The notes under the pieces were generated by a model. It had not been told where the DNA came from. It did not search any database and worked only from the letters and a program-made list of their open reading frames with translations. 64,000 bases of DNA. Origin: Serripes groenlandicus (taxonomy: Eukaryota; Mollusca; Bivalvia; Cardiida; Cardiidae). Of this stretch, positions 1 through 9,851 are shown piece after piece (the first letter of the stretch is position 1; every line of letters starts with the position of its first letter). The stretch is from NCBI GenBank assembly GCA_031761405.1, contig JASEVX010000003.1:63658423-63722422 (forward strand), written 5' to 3'. The position numbers were made by a program, and so were the translations under genes.

Positions 1-117
1 TGCATTTGTAAGTGAGAATGGTTTATTTTCTGTATTACAACAAGGGCTGCAGAGGATGATCAGCACATGCTTTAGACACAACAGAAACATTTGTCTAAAA
101 TTTATCATCAATAAACA

Positions 118-285
118 CACAAGAGCTTAAGGATAAAGGGCATTTTTTCATGTTCTAAAATCCTTATTAACAGACATACCCTGTGATGTTCGTACTCAAA
201 CCATTCGTTTGAGTACCACAACATTTGGTTTGGTTGAATAACAAGAGAGATATTGTTGGGAAAAGACCAGTTTACTCATCTAATA
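118..285. repeat. Short palindrome-centred MITE (family C), copy 1
   Basis: It has a central inverted repeat (GTACTCAAAC against GTTTGAGTAC, about 192-222) flanked by sequence that recurs at 2360-2556, 40340-40490 and, as the core alone, 42535-42605. It lies just downstream of the donor of MYBBP1A exon 4. Confidence 0.6.
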
Positions 286-290
286 CATAC

Positions 291-413
291 TGGGTGATGT
301 TTCTTTGCAGATATAACCAACAGTAAGTCATCTGGGGTACATTCCGGCCAGCCTGCTGTTAAGTTATCTTCTATGTAGGGAAACACATACTTCTGAAATA
401 CTTTATGTTTCAC
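291..413 (-). CDS. MYBBP1A: MYBBP1A-like exon 4
   Basis: This 41-codon exon lies between TTTTTCCAG and CA|GTATGT, phase 0. It encodes KVFQKYVFPYIEDNLTAG and then CTPDDLLLVISAKKHH, corresponding to the LPEVLKADLNIILSSPEQ segment of the family. The following exon is not visible in bases 1-290, so the gene continues to the left. Confidence 0.75.
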
Positions 414-3400
414 CTGGAAAAAGAGGAAATAAATAAACAAATTTATAACTTTAGTTGTAACTATACCAGTACATCCTAAAAAGACTTTCCGATACTGACC
501 ACTTATGGTACCCTTGCAAACCTATTACCAAAAAGTGTACCTGTTAAGTATAAAAGTCACCAAATGATTGGGACAATCACACTATTTGTGCAATTTAATT
601 GACATGTGACAAGTACTGTCCGAGATATGTTGGTTGGTTTTCAACAAGTTTTCATATATCAGTGACCAGTTCACCTACCCAAGTGTCTTCATGGCTTTCT
701 CACAGCAGTACTCCACACACCAGGCTGTTAGCCCATTAGTGGTAGACAAACAACTTGTTTCACAATGATGTTTGTCTTAAGTTGGAAAGGATGTTTACTG
801 GATTGGGGTTCAAACTCGCAACTCCTGGACAAACAGGCTGCGCCGCTATCAAGGCTGATATGGACCTAAACAAAATGGTTAACCAAGGTCGAACAACCCT
901 AACCCTTTTCCTCATATAGGCGCTTTCTGACGCCCCTGCAGCAGACAGCTTTTTGAAAACATAGTGACAAAAGAAGAAATTGCTCAAAACGAGCAATTTC
1001 TCCTTTTTCCATAATGTTTTCCATTTTAAGTCAAAGGTTATCCACTCAATTATAGAGATTTTCTATTTTTTGACAAAATATGTTCAAAGTCGTCTGCTTC
1101 AGATTTGTTGTATGTAGGAAAGGGTTAAACTTAATATTTACACAAGTCTGAAGTAAAACTCACCAAATGATGGTGGTTATCGATTATATTCATCTCAACG
1201 AAACCATGTTAAATGTCATTTAACTGTGACACAACTGAGCTACTGGGGCTCTGCACATTACAAAAGGACAAATTGCTCATAATGAGCAATTTCTCCCTTT
1301 GCCACAATGTTTTCAACTCTATTCAATAATAATACGTCCATATTGTTTAGCAAGATGTTTTCAAAGTAATCTGTTGCAGGCGAGTTGTATGTGGGGAAAG
1401 GAGAAACCCTTTCCGACTTGTAGACGCATTTTGATGCCTTTGCAGCAGATGACTTTTGAAAACATTGTGGCAAAGGTGAAATTGCTCATGATGAGCAATT
1501 TAACCATTTACCATAATGTTTTCAACTCTATTTTAATAATTAAACTCTCATTTATGTAGATTTTTCACATCTTGGTATACAGGTTGTCAAAGTCCTCTTC
1601 TGCAGGGGTGTTGTATAATGCGGGGAAAGAGTTTACAACAGTCATATTGTTGAAAGTAGGACGAGAATTATCACCTGTGAGATTATCTGGGCAACCGCAA
1701 CAGAACATATGTGAGGCATGTAGTCTTTCTCTGTACTCAATCTCATCAATTCTTGCACCACAGTCGAAATCTGGTCGGAGTCTCCACTTAACAACTTCTT
1801 TGACTGCACTAAAACAAGGTAGGCAAACACCTTACCGAGACAGGCATTTCGTTGTGTCTGTAAAACATAAAATGAAGTGTGAAGTAAAAGTCTGGGAAGC
1901 ACATGAAATAAAGACCAAAAGATGGGGATTTAAAATATTAATGAATGATTATGAATCTGGAAATTAAGATATTTCTCAGCAACCAATGATTGAAAGTCCT
2001 AATTATCTTATATTACTACTTAAATAATTACAAAGCTGCTTGTAGGTCATAGTAATATTCTTATTATATAAGAAATATCCCATTTCTTGCTAAGTGTTAT
2101 TTTTCCTCTTCCTTATTGTTATTTTTCCCCTTTCCCTCATACGACAATTCTGCAGCAGACGACTTTGAACTTTTTTTGTAAACAAATGGAAAATCTCCAT
2201 AATTGAATGGATAACCTATGACAAAAAGTGAAAAACATTGTGGCAAAAGGAGAAATTGCATGTTTTGTGCTGTCTGCTGCAGAGGCGTCAGAAAGTGTCT
2301 ATATGAGGGAAAGGGTTAACCAGCAGATATACCAGATCATTCCAAAAACATTAACAAGGCTCTAGATAAGGAGAGTTTTTCAAATTCTAAAATCCTTACT
2401 TTTCCCTCTCACACTATGCTTTGGGTACTGAAAAGAATCATCTCAATGAGACGATTCTTTTGAGTACCCACATCATAGGGTTTGGTTGAGGATAAGAGAC
2501 ACATTGTGGGGAAAAGAACTGTATACTCCTCCTTATCTGGACCTCTGGATTAAAAATAAATCGCTAAATTAATTTCCCTAATTCATTAAAGTAACAATGT
2601 AAACTGTATACCATTTTAGCATTTGATTGTGATCCATAGGCCTTTGCTGTCTGATCAATAAAGCCAAACAGCAAATTGTTATTGACTTTTTCCTGGGTGC
2701 GTAGTAACTGACAGAGGGCGACACTATAACCAAGTCTTGCCATGCGTCTACCAGATGATATTCCTTGAACAAGTCTTCTTGTAGAATATTTTGTATCGCC
2801 ACATACACCTGTACCCTACAATGTAAAAAATATATATTGAGACCACTTTCCCTCATAAGAAAATTCTGCAGCACAAGACTTTGAACATACTTTGTCAAAA
2901 AAATAGAAGATCTCTATAATTGAATGGTTAACCCTATGACTAAAAGTGGAAAACATTGTGGCAAAAGGAGAAATTGCTTGTTTTGAGCAATTTCTTCTTT
3001 TGTCACTATGTTTTCAAAAAGCTGTTTGCTGCAGAGGCATCGGAATGTGTCTATATGAGAGAAAGGGTTAAACCTATAACTTCACAAGATATTACAAATG
3101 TTGTCTGCTTTACAACAAACACATGACAAAGTAGAAAAATGGAAGTAACTTTTTGATAAATAGTTAAAGATATTGCAATTAAAGGAGAAATTGCTTGTTT
3201 TGGGCAATTTTACCTGTTATTGCAATGTTTTCAAAAGTCACCTGCAACAACAGGTGTCAAATAATGGTTAAACCTTTCACACATACAATAAATCTGCAGC
3301 AGACGACTTTCAAAATATCAAGACAAAAATGTAGAAATTCTAAAATAAATAAAGGTCTATATCCATTGAATCGACTTGAAAACACTGTGTCAAAACGTTT

Positions 3401-6400
3401 TCAAGTCATCTGTTACAGATGCATTTGCAAGTTAGAAAGTGTAAATGAAACAGGATACAAATAACAACAAATTAATTAAGTCTAAACGTCTTGTTATAAC
3501 AGTAATGGCGCAATCCAAGTACTTCAGAATGATTCCAGTGCTACAGATAAGCTGTGCATGTTAATTGATTATTACCCCATGCATCCAAAGTAATTGTGTA
3601 TTTGACATAAGCAAATGGGAATTTTAATTTTCATTACACCATTAGTAATTTCAATTGAATATTTCAAATATCTCTTAGTCTTACATGATCTTTTGATTTT
3701 CATAAAACCATATCGTTTGGTAAATAAATTCTTTCTTACAGACAACTTTGAATGGGTGTAAACAAAAATTAATTTAAAATATGGAAATTATCTCAATATA
3801 TTCATGAAATTATAATTATTGAGTAAATTGTAAACATTCTGATAAAAGGGAAAATATGCTAATTTTTATGAGCAAACCCTGTACTCCTCACAATGTTTTA
3901 AGAAAGTTGTCTGCTACATTGAGCTCTTTGAACATTTAGGGTACAAAGTTAAACTTTAGGATAGATTAGAGATATGATCAACTAGGAATTGTTGATTTCT
4001 TTTGTCTTTTTATCATGTCCCTCTTGACATAAAGGAGCCTGCAACGAATTGGGATAAAACATTTATGGGGAGAAATAGACAGTGACAATTAAGATTATCA
4101 ATCTAGACAAAAGTATGAACTATCTCTTCATTTTCAAAATTTATCTACTGCTGATAAATGTTTATTTAACCTTTTCCCTCATATAGACGCTTTCTGACGC
4201 CTCTGCAGCAGACAGCTTTTTGAAAACATAGTAACAAAAGAAGAAATTGCATAAAACGTGCAATTTCTCCTTTTGTCACAATGTTTTCCACTTTTAGTCA
4301 TAGGTTATCCATTCAATTATAGACTTTCCATTATTTGACAAAATATGTTCAAAGTCGTCTGCTGTAGAATTGTCGTATGAGGGAAAGGGTTAAGTTGGAA
4401 ATAATATGTTACACAGTGTAGCTGTTCTGTTGCATAATAACTCACTGCCGTTTAGCCTTCCCACTGCCAAGAAAAGTATTTGTTTTTAGAGTTAAAACTC
4501 TACATGTATGTAAAACAATGTTTTCTACAATTATCATGTGAAGCCTTTTTCAGTATAAATTAATTCTGTGCTGTCTATTTTGCAGTTAAAACCGACGTAC
4601 ACAACTTTCTTGACTATCAAATATCTTTTACTTCACTTTGAAATTCGCTGTACAACATATCCGGAATTAATAGCATCTGAATATACGTCTAGTCTACTTT
4701 TTGCGTAAAATTTATCCAAAGATCTTTCGATTTATAATGACAATAGAACTAAATAATGACTAGAAACTTATATTTGGACATTTAATTTCATTGCAATGTC
4801 GACACAGGTTTTCTATGTTTGTATTGAAAAATGGGAATAAAGTATTACAACTAGCATGCTTACCAACCCTCCAGATTCACTTGTGAGTCTAACAATATGA
4901 ATTGGATAACCCCACCCTCACGATCGTGGGGTAAATACGGATGTTTTTCCTAACAAAAAATATGTAAATGTACTGAAAAATACTACAACCATTTTCTATC
5001 ATCAACTTCTTAACATATTGTCACTGATTAAAGGACAACTAAATGATTAACTAATGTATTGTGCCCGTGTCATTAGATTTACAAAAGATTCCATTGGTAC
5101 CCAGTTTTTCATCCAAAATGATGTCTTATTAAAATGTAGGCCATGCATCAGTCCCAGTGTCCGACAAATTTCAGAATTGTTTGGTAGCCCACTGGGCTAC
5201 CAGATTTGGAAGCTGGTAGCCCGAAATATCGCGGATGCCAATGAGTGTTTTATGATTATTTTTGTTTTCTACTTCTGTACAAACATAATATTAAGAGCAC
5301 ACCATGTACATGATTTAAGGGTAGTGACCAATTCAATTTCAAATAACATGACTGTGTTGCAAAAGACCTGAAGTGCAGCATTCAGTTAAAAAAAAATGAA
5401 ATTTGGAAAAGTGACTTTTTGGTGGAGCTTAACAGATAGGAGAAAATTGGTACTAAAGCTTTTCAAGATTATTTTTCACTAGGTTATTTGAAATATTCTG
5501 CATAAAATGTATGTATTTTATCCATATTTACAAAAGATTTAAAAGCTAGTGACAGAAATTTTTAAACTTGAGACCAAACAAGAGCTGTCGGAGGACAGCG
5601 CGCTCGACTATTCCACCGCTTATTTAAGTTACCGAGATAATGGACTCTAATGTAGTTGCATGCAAAACATTAACCACAATTTCTTAGTGGGTGATAATTT
5701 GCATTATATGCAGGATAGTGTTATTTAACATGATTATTTTCATAGGTTTGATGGTTAGATAGGGTTGTATAACCTTTCAATGGAATGCATCAATTAAGTA
5801 GTTACTAAGATATGGACTCTTAATGTAGTTGCACGCAAACCTTTAACCATAATTTCTAAGTAAAAAAAGGGCAACAATTTGCACCATATACAGGATAGAG
5901 TTATCTTAATTGGTTGTGTTTATAGTTGTACAATTGGGAAAGGTTGTATAAAGTTTCAATACAATTGTTCAAGTTGTTACTGAGATTACACTCTAAATGT
6001 AGTTGCAAAACTTTAACCAGAATTTCTAAGTCCAAAAAGGTCCATAACTTGCATAAAATGCTGGTTGGTAAGGGCTGTATAACGTTTCAATGCAATGCAT
6101 CAAGTAGTTACTAAGAGATGGTCTCTTTATGTAGTTGCATGCAAAACTTTAACCAGAATTTATAAGTCCAAAAAGGCCATAACTTGCATACAATGCAGGA
6201 TAGAGTTATCATACTTGATAATCTACATAGGTGTGATAGTTGGGTAGGGTTGTATAAAGGTTCAATGCAATGCATCAAGTATATACTGAGACGTGGACTC
6301 TTAATTTAGTTGCACGCAAAACTTTAACCAGTATTTCTAAGTAAAAAAAGGGCCATAACTTGCATAAAATGCAGAATAGAGCTATCATACTTGATAATCT

Positions 6401-9400
6401 ACACAGGTGTAATAGTTGGGTAGGGTTGTAGAAAGTTTCAATGCAATGCAGCAAGTAAATACTGAGATATGGACTCTTAATTTAGTAGCACGCAAAACTT
6501 TAACCAGAATTTCTAAGTAAAAAAAAGTGCCATAACTTGCCTAAAATGCAGGATAGAGTTATCTAACTTGTTAATCTACATAGGTGTAATAGTTTGGTAG
6601 GGTTGTATAAAGGTTCAATGCAATGCATCAAGTATATACTGAGATATGGACTCTTAATTTAGTTGCATGCAAAACTTTAACCAGAATTTCTAAGTAAAAA
6701 AAGGGCCATAACTTGCATAAAATGCAGGATAGAGTTATCTTAGATGATAATCTACACAGGTGTGATAGTTGGGTAGGGTTGTAGAAAGTTTCAATGCAAT
6801 GCATCAAGTAAATACTGAGATATGGACTCTTAATTTAGTTGCACGCAAAACTTTAACCAGAATTTCTAAGTAAAAAAAGGGCCATAACTTGCATAAAATG
6901 CAGGATAGAGTTATCTAACTTGATAATCTACATAGGTGTGATAGTTGGGTAGTGCTGTATAAAGTTTCAATGCAATGCATCAATTAAATACTGAGATATG
7001 GACTCTTACTTTAGTTGCACGCAAAACTTTAACCAGAATTTCTAAGTAAAAAAGGGCCATAACTTGCATAAAATGCAGGATAGAGTTATCTAACTTGATA
7101 ATCTACATTGGTGTGATAGTTTGGTAGGGTTGTAGAAAGTTTCAATGCAATACATGTAGTATTTAAGAACTTGCATGCAAAACCTTAACCAAAGTGTGAC
7201 GTGGACGCCGACGCCGACGCCAGGGTGAGTAGTATAGCTCTCATATTCTTCGAATAGTCGAGCTAAAAATCAAATGATGTAGTATAAACTCTTCAAATTG
7301 GAGGTCACCGATTTAGGTCCCTCACCGAAACAGGGCATACGATATGAGTGTCAGTTTTACAAAGAACGACATATTAAATAAGATTCAATTTTATTAACCA
7401 AGTCAAATTTATCAGGTTCAATGAAGTTATTAACCCTTTCCCTCATATAGACGCTCTCTGACGTCTCTGCAGCAGACAGCTTTTTGAAAACATAGTGACA
7501 ACAGAAGAAATTGATCAAAACAAGCAATATCTCCTTTTACTACAATGTTTTCCTCTTAGTCATAGGTTATCCATTAGATTTTTTTTATTGACAAAATATG
7601 TTCAAAGTCGTCTGCTGCAGAATTGTTGTATGAGGGAAAGGGTTAAATCATAAAATATTGTCAAAAACAATGACGCGAATAATACCGTAACACATGAAAC
7701 ACGTTAAATTTGTTTCATGTGTTACCGTATTATTCACAACATAGCCGCCATTTTGATAATTGCGCAATGTAAATCATGAAATCGGTAAACAGCGTTGAAT
7801 GTAAACATCGGGGTCGTCGGGTCGTTAACGTCATTGACCCAATTTCTCATTTCTTCCAATGAAATCGCAATTATTAAGTCATATGACTTTTTTTCCCGCC
7901 GGTTATGCTAATTAATTTTGGTAAACAAAGCCGTGATTGGGCATTTATTATTCATTATAGATTTCATCCCAAACATTTTCTTTGATATTACGAATACTAT
8001 GTCGATTATGAAGGTGTTTCATATTTGATTAACGGCAAGATAAGATCTAGAAGTGGTCGTATTGTATTGTCTTTAATATTTGGATCGAATTTATTTTATT
8101 AACTTCTGCATGGCGACAATTTTCTTCTCCGCCTTTCTGAACCGGTCCGCACCAGTTTGCAAACATCGCATACCGAAAGTAGAAATATGGATCAAAATAC
8201 ATTTAAGGGAATATTTGAATTTCATTGGTTATTCGCAATCATTCATGGATTAACACATAGCCCAAGGGAACAATGGTCACTAATTATTGGACCGCCGTAA
8301 TGGGTATATATATCACGTTAATTGACTATTACTGACGCGATTCGGTTGGCTGAAACCATTCGATCTGGGTGGGCAACTCCGCCTTCTTATATTGATTTGT
8401 TTATGGTCACAGCGAGTGGTTTCCGCATGTAACATACAGTCACTGTTTATACACGACATGTGTGTAAGTAATTAAGCCGGGCTACCAGACACGGGAATAA
8501 ACAGTAGCCCGCCGGGCTTTCATTTGAAAATGACAGTAGCCCGAGCAATTATTTTGATAGCCCGCGGGCTCCGGGCAATGGATTTGTCGGACACTGAGTC
8601 CACTCAACATACAAATTGATTTTCAATATCAGTGCATGGATTTGAAAACCTGCCAAAATAATACTTAACTGCTTACATACGGTTGATAATATTCTCAAAA
8701 ATGAGTCTTTTTGGAGCTTTTCCTATTATAAGTATTGTCTCCTGCATTATCAAATTCGGTTCCATGATTGTGAAAATTTCTACTATTAAATTCATCGTGC
8801 AAAAAAATCCCCCACTTTGAGCTCATGAAACTTCCCATTTAGGATGAGAAAAGGTTAGTAAGCATGCAATTGGAAATAATCTAAAGTGTTGGTTAAAAGA
8901 AAATATTTTCCATCCGAGCCTCGATTTTCAAGACACTTTCTGGTTAGTTTACCAGTGGTATCGGTATCATTTAGCCAATGCATCAGTCTAAATGCCATGC
9001 CAAGGAGGAAGCCATTACAACCATTGTTAAACCCGTCTTTGAGTATGACCCGACTGGGGATTAAAACCCTGGACACCCTAATCAAAGTTGCAGAAATGTT
9101 ATAAACTTAAACTTGCTTAAAACTTGGCCAAAATAATAATTCAAAAAAAGTTTGTTTATTCAAGCAAATTGCTTGGAAGGGTTAATTGTCTATGTGGTAT
9201 TAAAATAAAAGCCATAGAGCTCCATTGCGTATTTTAGACATAGCCACTCATTATTTTGTTGTAATCAAAAATTTCATTGTATTTATGTCTACTGTATATC
9301 TATGACAGATGCTCGCTGTTCCCATCTCTTCCTCATGGTTAGCCGGAACTTAATCTCTTGATTGACTTTCATAAGCAATTTATCTAAAAAAAATATATAT

Positions 9401-9618
9401 GCAGGTAAAAAGTGAATTGTAATGTGATTTCGTGCCTCTTCCGTGGATTGCTCCCGGTCGGTGATGAAAGTAATCAGCCTTTCGGTACATGATTTCCGTT
9501 GCTCGTCTTGACCGTCTACTAGTTGTGTGAAAATATCCAGTAATTCTTTGCTTCTTAGCTTCGGATTCTGGACTTTTTCAATCCCATTGCTGCCTGACAC
9601 TTCCATGAGTTGAACCAT
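291..9618 (-). CDS. MYBBP1A: MYBBP1A/Pol5-like nucleolar protein, 5' part of gene (four exons, continues off left edge)
   Basis: MYBBP1A (yeast Pol5) is a nucleolar HEAT-repeat-like protein used in ribosome biogenesis and rRNA gene control. Four minus-strand exons join in frame (61+68+61+41 codons): 9618-9436, 2815-2612, 1857-1675 and 413-291. Their translation follows the N-terminus of the animal family in order: the LLDIFTQLVDG helix, TKYSTRRLVQGISSGR followed by ARLGYSVALCQLL, GKVFAYLVLVQSKKLL, and FPYIEDNLTAGWPE. Exons 2-4 have GT donors and AG acceptors in phase 0. The first intron has no GT donor at the expected place, and a GC donor after 9436 is the best fit. The start could be 9618 or the in-frame Met at 9606. 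The gene is transcribed divergently from eIF4H. The identification rests on remembered family alignment, not a search. Confidence 0.8.
780..868 (-). repeat. tRNA-like SINE remnant
   Basis: Read on the minus strand, it has a B-box-like GAGTTTGAACCCC and an A-box-like TAGCGG region. It is short and decayed, so this is only a probable tRNA-derived fragment. Confidence 0.3.
899..1128 (+). mobile_element. TTAA-type MITE (family A), full copy
   Basis: It starts CTAACCCTTTTCCTCATATA (the left TTAA is mutated) and ends GGAAAGGGTTAA. Internally it has the AAATTGC...GCAATTT central hairpin and the subterminal CTGCAGCAGAC motif. It lies in the intron between MYBBP1A exons 3 and 4. Confidence 0.75.
1258..1632 (+). 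mobile_element. Two abutting TTAA-type MITE copies (family B, decayed)
   Basis: Two partial copies lie end to end, each with the ATTGCTCAT-ATGAGCAATT hairpin: about 1258-1403 and 1404-1632. The right side of the second ends against MYBBP1A exon 3. Ends are degenerate (GGGGAAAGG, ACCCTTTCC). Confidence 0.6.
1675..1857 (-). CDS. MYBBP1A: MYBBP1A-like exon 3
   Basis: This 61-codon exon is bounded by TTTTACAG and CAG|GTGATA, phase 0 at both ends. It encodes RNACLGKVFAYLVLVQSKKL and continues with LSTEKDYMPHICSVAVAQII, which matches the segment after the LRPALFANLFGVLALFQSG region of vertebrate MYBBP1A. Confidence 0.75.
2126..2319 (-). mobile_element. TTAA-type MITE (family A), reverse, internally deleted
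   Basis: It begins CCCCTTTCCCTCATACGACA and ends ATATGAGGGAAAGGGTTAA. About 35 bp of the central hairpin and neighbouring arm are missing relative to full copies. Confidence 0.7.
2360..2556. repeat. Family C MITE, copy 2
   Basis: The central palindrome is at about 2428-2474 (GGGTACTGAAAAGAATC against GATTCTTTTGAGTACCC). The outer ends share TAGATAAGGAG in inverted orientation. It lies next to the donor of MYBBP1A exon 2. Confidence 0.6.
2612..2815 (-). CDS. MYBBP1A: MYBBP1A-like exon 2
   Basis: This 68-codon exon is preceded by a T-rich acceptor ending in TAG and followed by GTATAC. The translation carries TKYSTRRLVQGISSGRRMAR and then LGYSVALCQLLRT, the most recognisable segment of the MYBBP1A/Pol5 N-terminal domain. 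It is phase 0 at both ends. A longer open frame on the same strand (2578-2898) is a shadow in another frame. Confidence 0.8.
2846..3071 (-). mobile_element. TTAA-type MITE (family A), reverse
   Basis: It begins ACTTTCCCTCATAAGA, immediately upstream of MYBBP1A exon 2 on the minus strand, and ends GAGAGAAAGGGTTAA. It has the central hairpin and CTGCAG subterminal motifs. Confidence 0.7.
3264..3460 (+). mobile_element. Decayed family B TTAA-type MITE
   Basis: It starts TTAAACCTTTCACACATACA, has the AATCTGCAGCAGACGACTTT subterminal block, and fades out near GATGCATTTGCAAGTTAG. Confidence 0.5.
3536..4420 (+). repeat. Left arm (outer segment) of a large inverted repeat
   Basis: Apart from the MITE at 4166-4393, this segment is found in reverse complement at about 20405-21010. 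Shared landmarks include CTACAGATAAGCTG against CAGCTTATCTGTAG, and TTGTTGATTT near 3989 against its complement near 20625. The arms are diverged but collinear, and an old family B MITE remnant is included in both. Confidence 0.7.
4166..4393 (+). mobile_element. TTAA-type MITE (family A), complete, with proven empty site
   Basis: It is a complete 228-bp copy counting both TTAA duplications (4166-4169 and 4390-4393). Ends are CCTTTTCCCTCATATAGACG and GTATGAGGGAAAGGG. The homologous position in the inverted arm (20427-20430) carries a single TTAA and no element, which shows precise insertion at TTAA. Confidence 0.9.
5146..5232. repeat. TAGCCC/GGGCTA motif cluster
   Basis: GTGTCCGACAAAT is followed by repeated TAGCCC and GGGCTA words. 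The same combination occurs in inverse order at 8485-8600, so the two form inverted terminal-like blocks around 5.15-8.60 kb. A shorter match lies at 17515-17540. Confidence 0.45.
5575..7269 (-). mobile_element. Pearl/HINE-like element with ~175-bp tandem core
   Basis: Read on the minus strand, it begins TTTTTAGCTCGACTATTCG and ends CCGACAGCTCTTGTTT. Inside are about nine tandem units of 170-178 bp. On the plus strand each unit has AACTTTAACCAGAATTTC, CCATAACTTGCATAAAATGC and GGGTAGGGTTGTA. The ends are the same as those of 33664-36490, but the core is different. Conserved ends around a tandem core are typical of pearl/Helentron-associated non-autonomous elements; the class assignment is inference. 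Confidence 0.65.
7430..7646 (+). mobile_element. TTAA-type MITE (family A), complete
   Basis: TTAA is present at both ends (7430-7433 and 7643-7646). Ends are CCCTTTCCCTCATATAGACG and GTATGAGGGAAAGGG. Confidence 0.85.
7678..7734. repeat. Hairpin with 23-bp arms
   Basis: Positions 7678-7700 and 7712-7734 are inverted repeats with one mismatch around an 11-base loop. It lies 30 bases after the MITE that ends at 7646. Confidence 0.7.
7910..8499 (+). repeat. Left arm (inner segment) of the large inverted repeat
   Basis: The reverse complement of this segment is found at 17512-17797 and 19729-20033, where it is split by a 1.9-kb TTAA-flanked element. Shared landmarks are GTAAACAAAGCCGTGATTGG, GGATCGAATTTATTTTATTA and GACGCGATTCGGTTGGCTG. 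Confidence 0.75.
8600..9288. other. MYBBP1A-like intron, no feature recognised
   Basis: AT-rich sequence between the first two MYBBP1A-like exons. A weak tRNA-B-box-like stretch lies near 9045-9080 on the minus strand. Open frames here (8855-9104) are antisense overlaps with no recognisable family, so no gene is called. Confidence 0.5.
9436..9618 (-). CDS. MYBBP1A: MYBBP1A-like exon 1
   Basis: This exon encodes about 61 residues from the first Met (9618) or 57 from the second (9606). It contains SKELLDIFTQLVDG and ERLITFITDREQ, corresponding to the first helices of MYBBP1A. The reading frame stays open to 9289, but beyond about 9436 it passes through a T-rich, intron-like tract. The splice donor is therefore placed at AG|GCACGA, a GC-type donor, which joins phase 0 to exon 2. 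Confidence 0.65.
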
Positions 9619-9801
9619 GTGGATTTTTGTTTACGTTAACAGCGCATGCGCCCGGACTGGTTATAAATTTATTCAATCGGGTTATCTAAACGCTGCATTT
9701 TTAACCATTCTTCATTTTAATGGGATAATCAAGCGTTCCGATTCACGTGTGACCTTCCAAAAGAATGAATGTAAACCATTCTGGCCAACTTTTAACAAAA
9801 T
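9619..9801. promoter_or_regulatory. Bidirectional promoter between MYBBP1A-like gene and eIF4H
   Basis: The two start codons are only 183 bp apart on opposite strands. The gap holds a perfect palindrome GCGCATGCGC (9642-9651), the NRF1 consensus core, and a CACGTG E-box (9744-9749). There is no TATA box in a suitable position. NRF1 sites are typical of bidirectional housekeeping promoters in animals. E-boxes of this form bind MYC/USF-type factors, which suits a ribosome-biogenesis and translation gene pair. Function is inferred. Confidence 0.75.
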
Positions 9802-9851
9802 ATGGCCGACTATGATGATAATTACGGACAAGGAGGAGGGAACTTCGGAGG
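9802..9851 (+). CDS. EIF4H: eIF4H exon 1
   Basis: The start is AAATATGGCCGACTATG. It encodes 16 residues plus two bases of a Gly codon and ends at GG|GTAAGC. Vertebrate eIF4H begins with a similar acidic, tyrosine-containing stretch. Confidence 0.9.

Noticed and set aside
2578..2898. 106-codon minus-strand frame starting at 2898
   Set aside because: It overlaps MYBBP1A-like exon 2 in another frame; only the frame bounded by the splice sites matches the family.
5575..7269. CRISPR-like regular repetition
   Set aside because: The units are ~175 bp, diverged, and bounded by transposon ends in a eukaryotic genome.
8855..9104. Overlapping sense and antisense open frames of 72-76 codons
   Set aside because: No family resemblance, within an intron, and mirrored on both strands as expected of chance.
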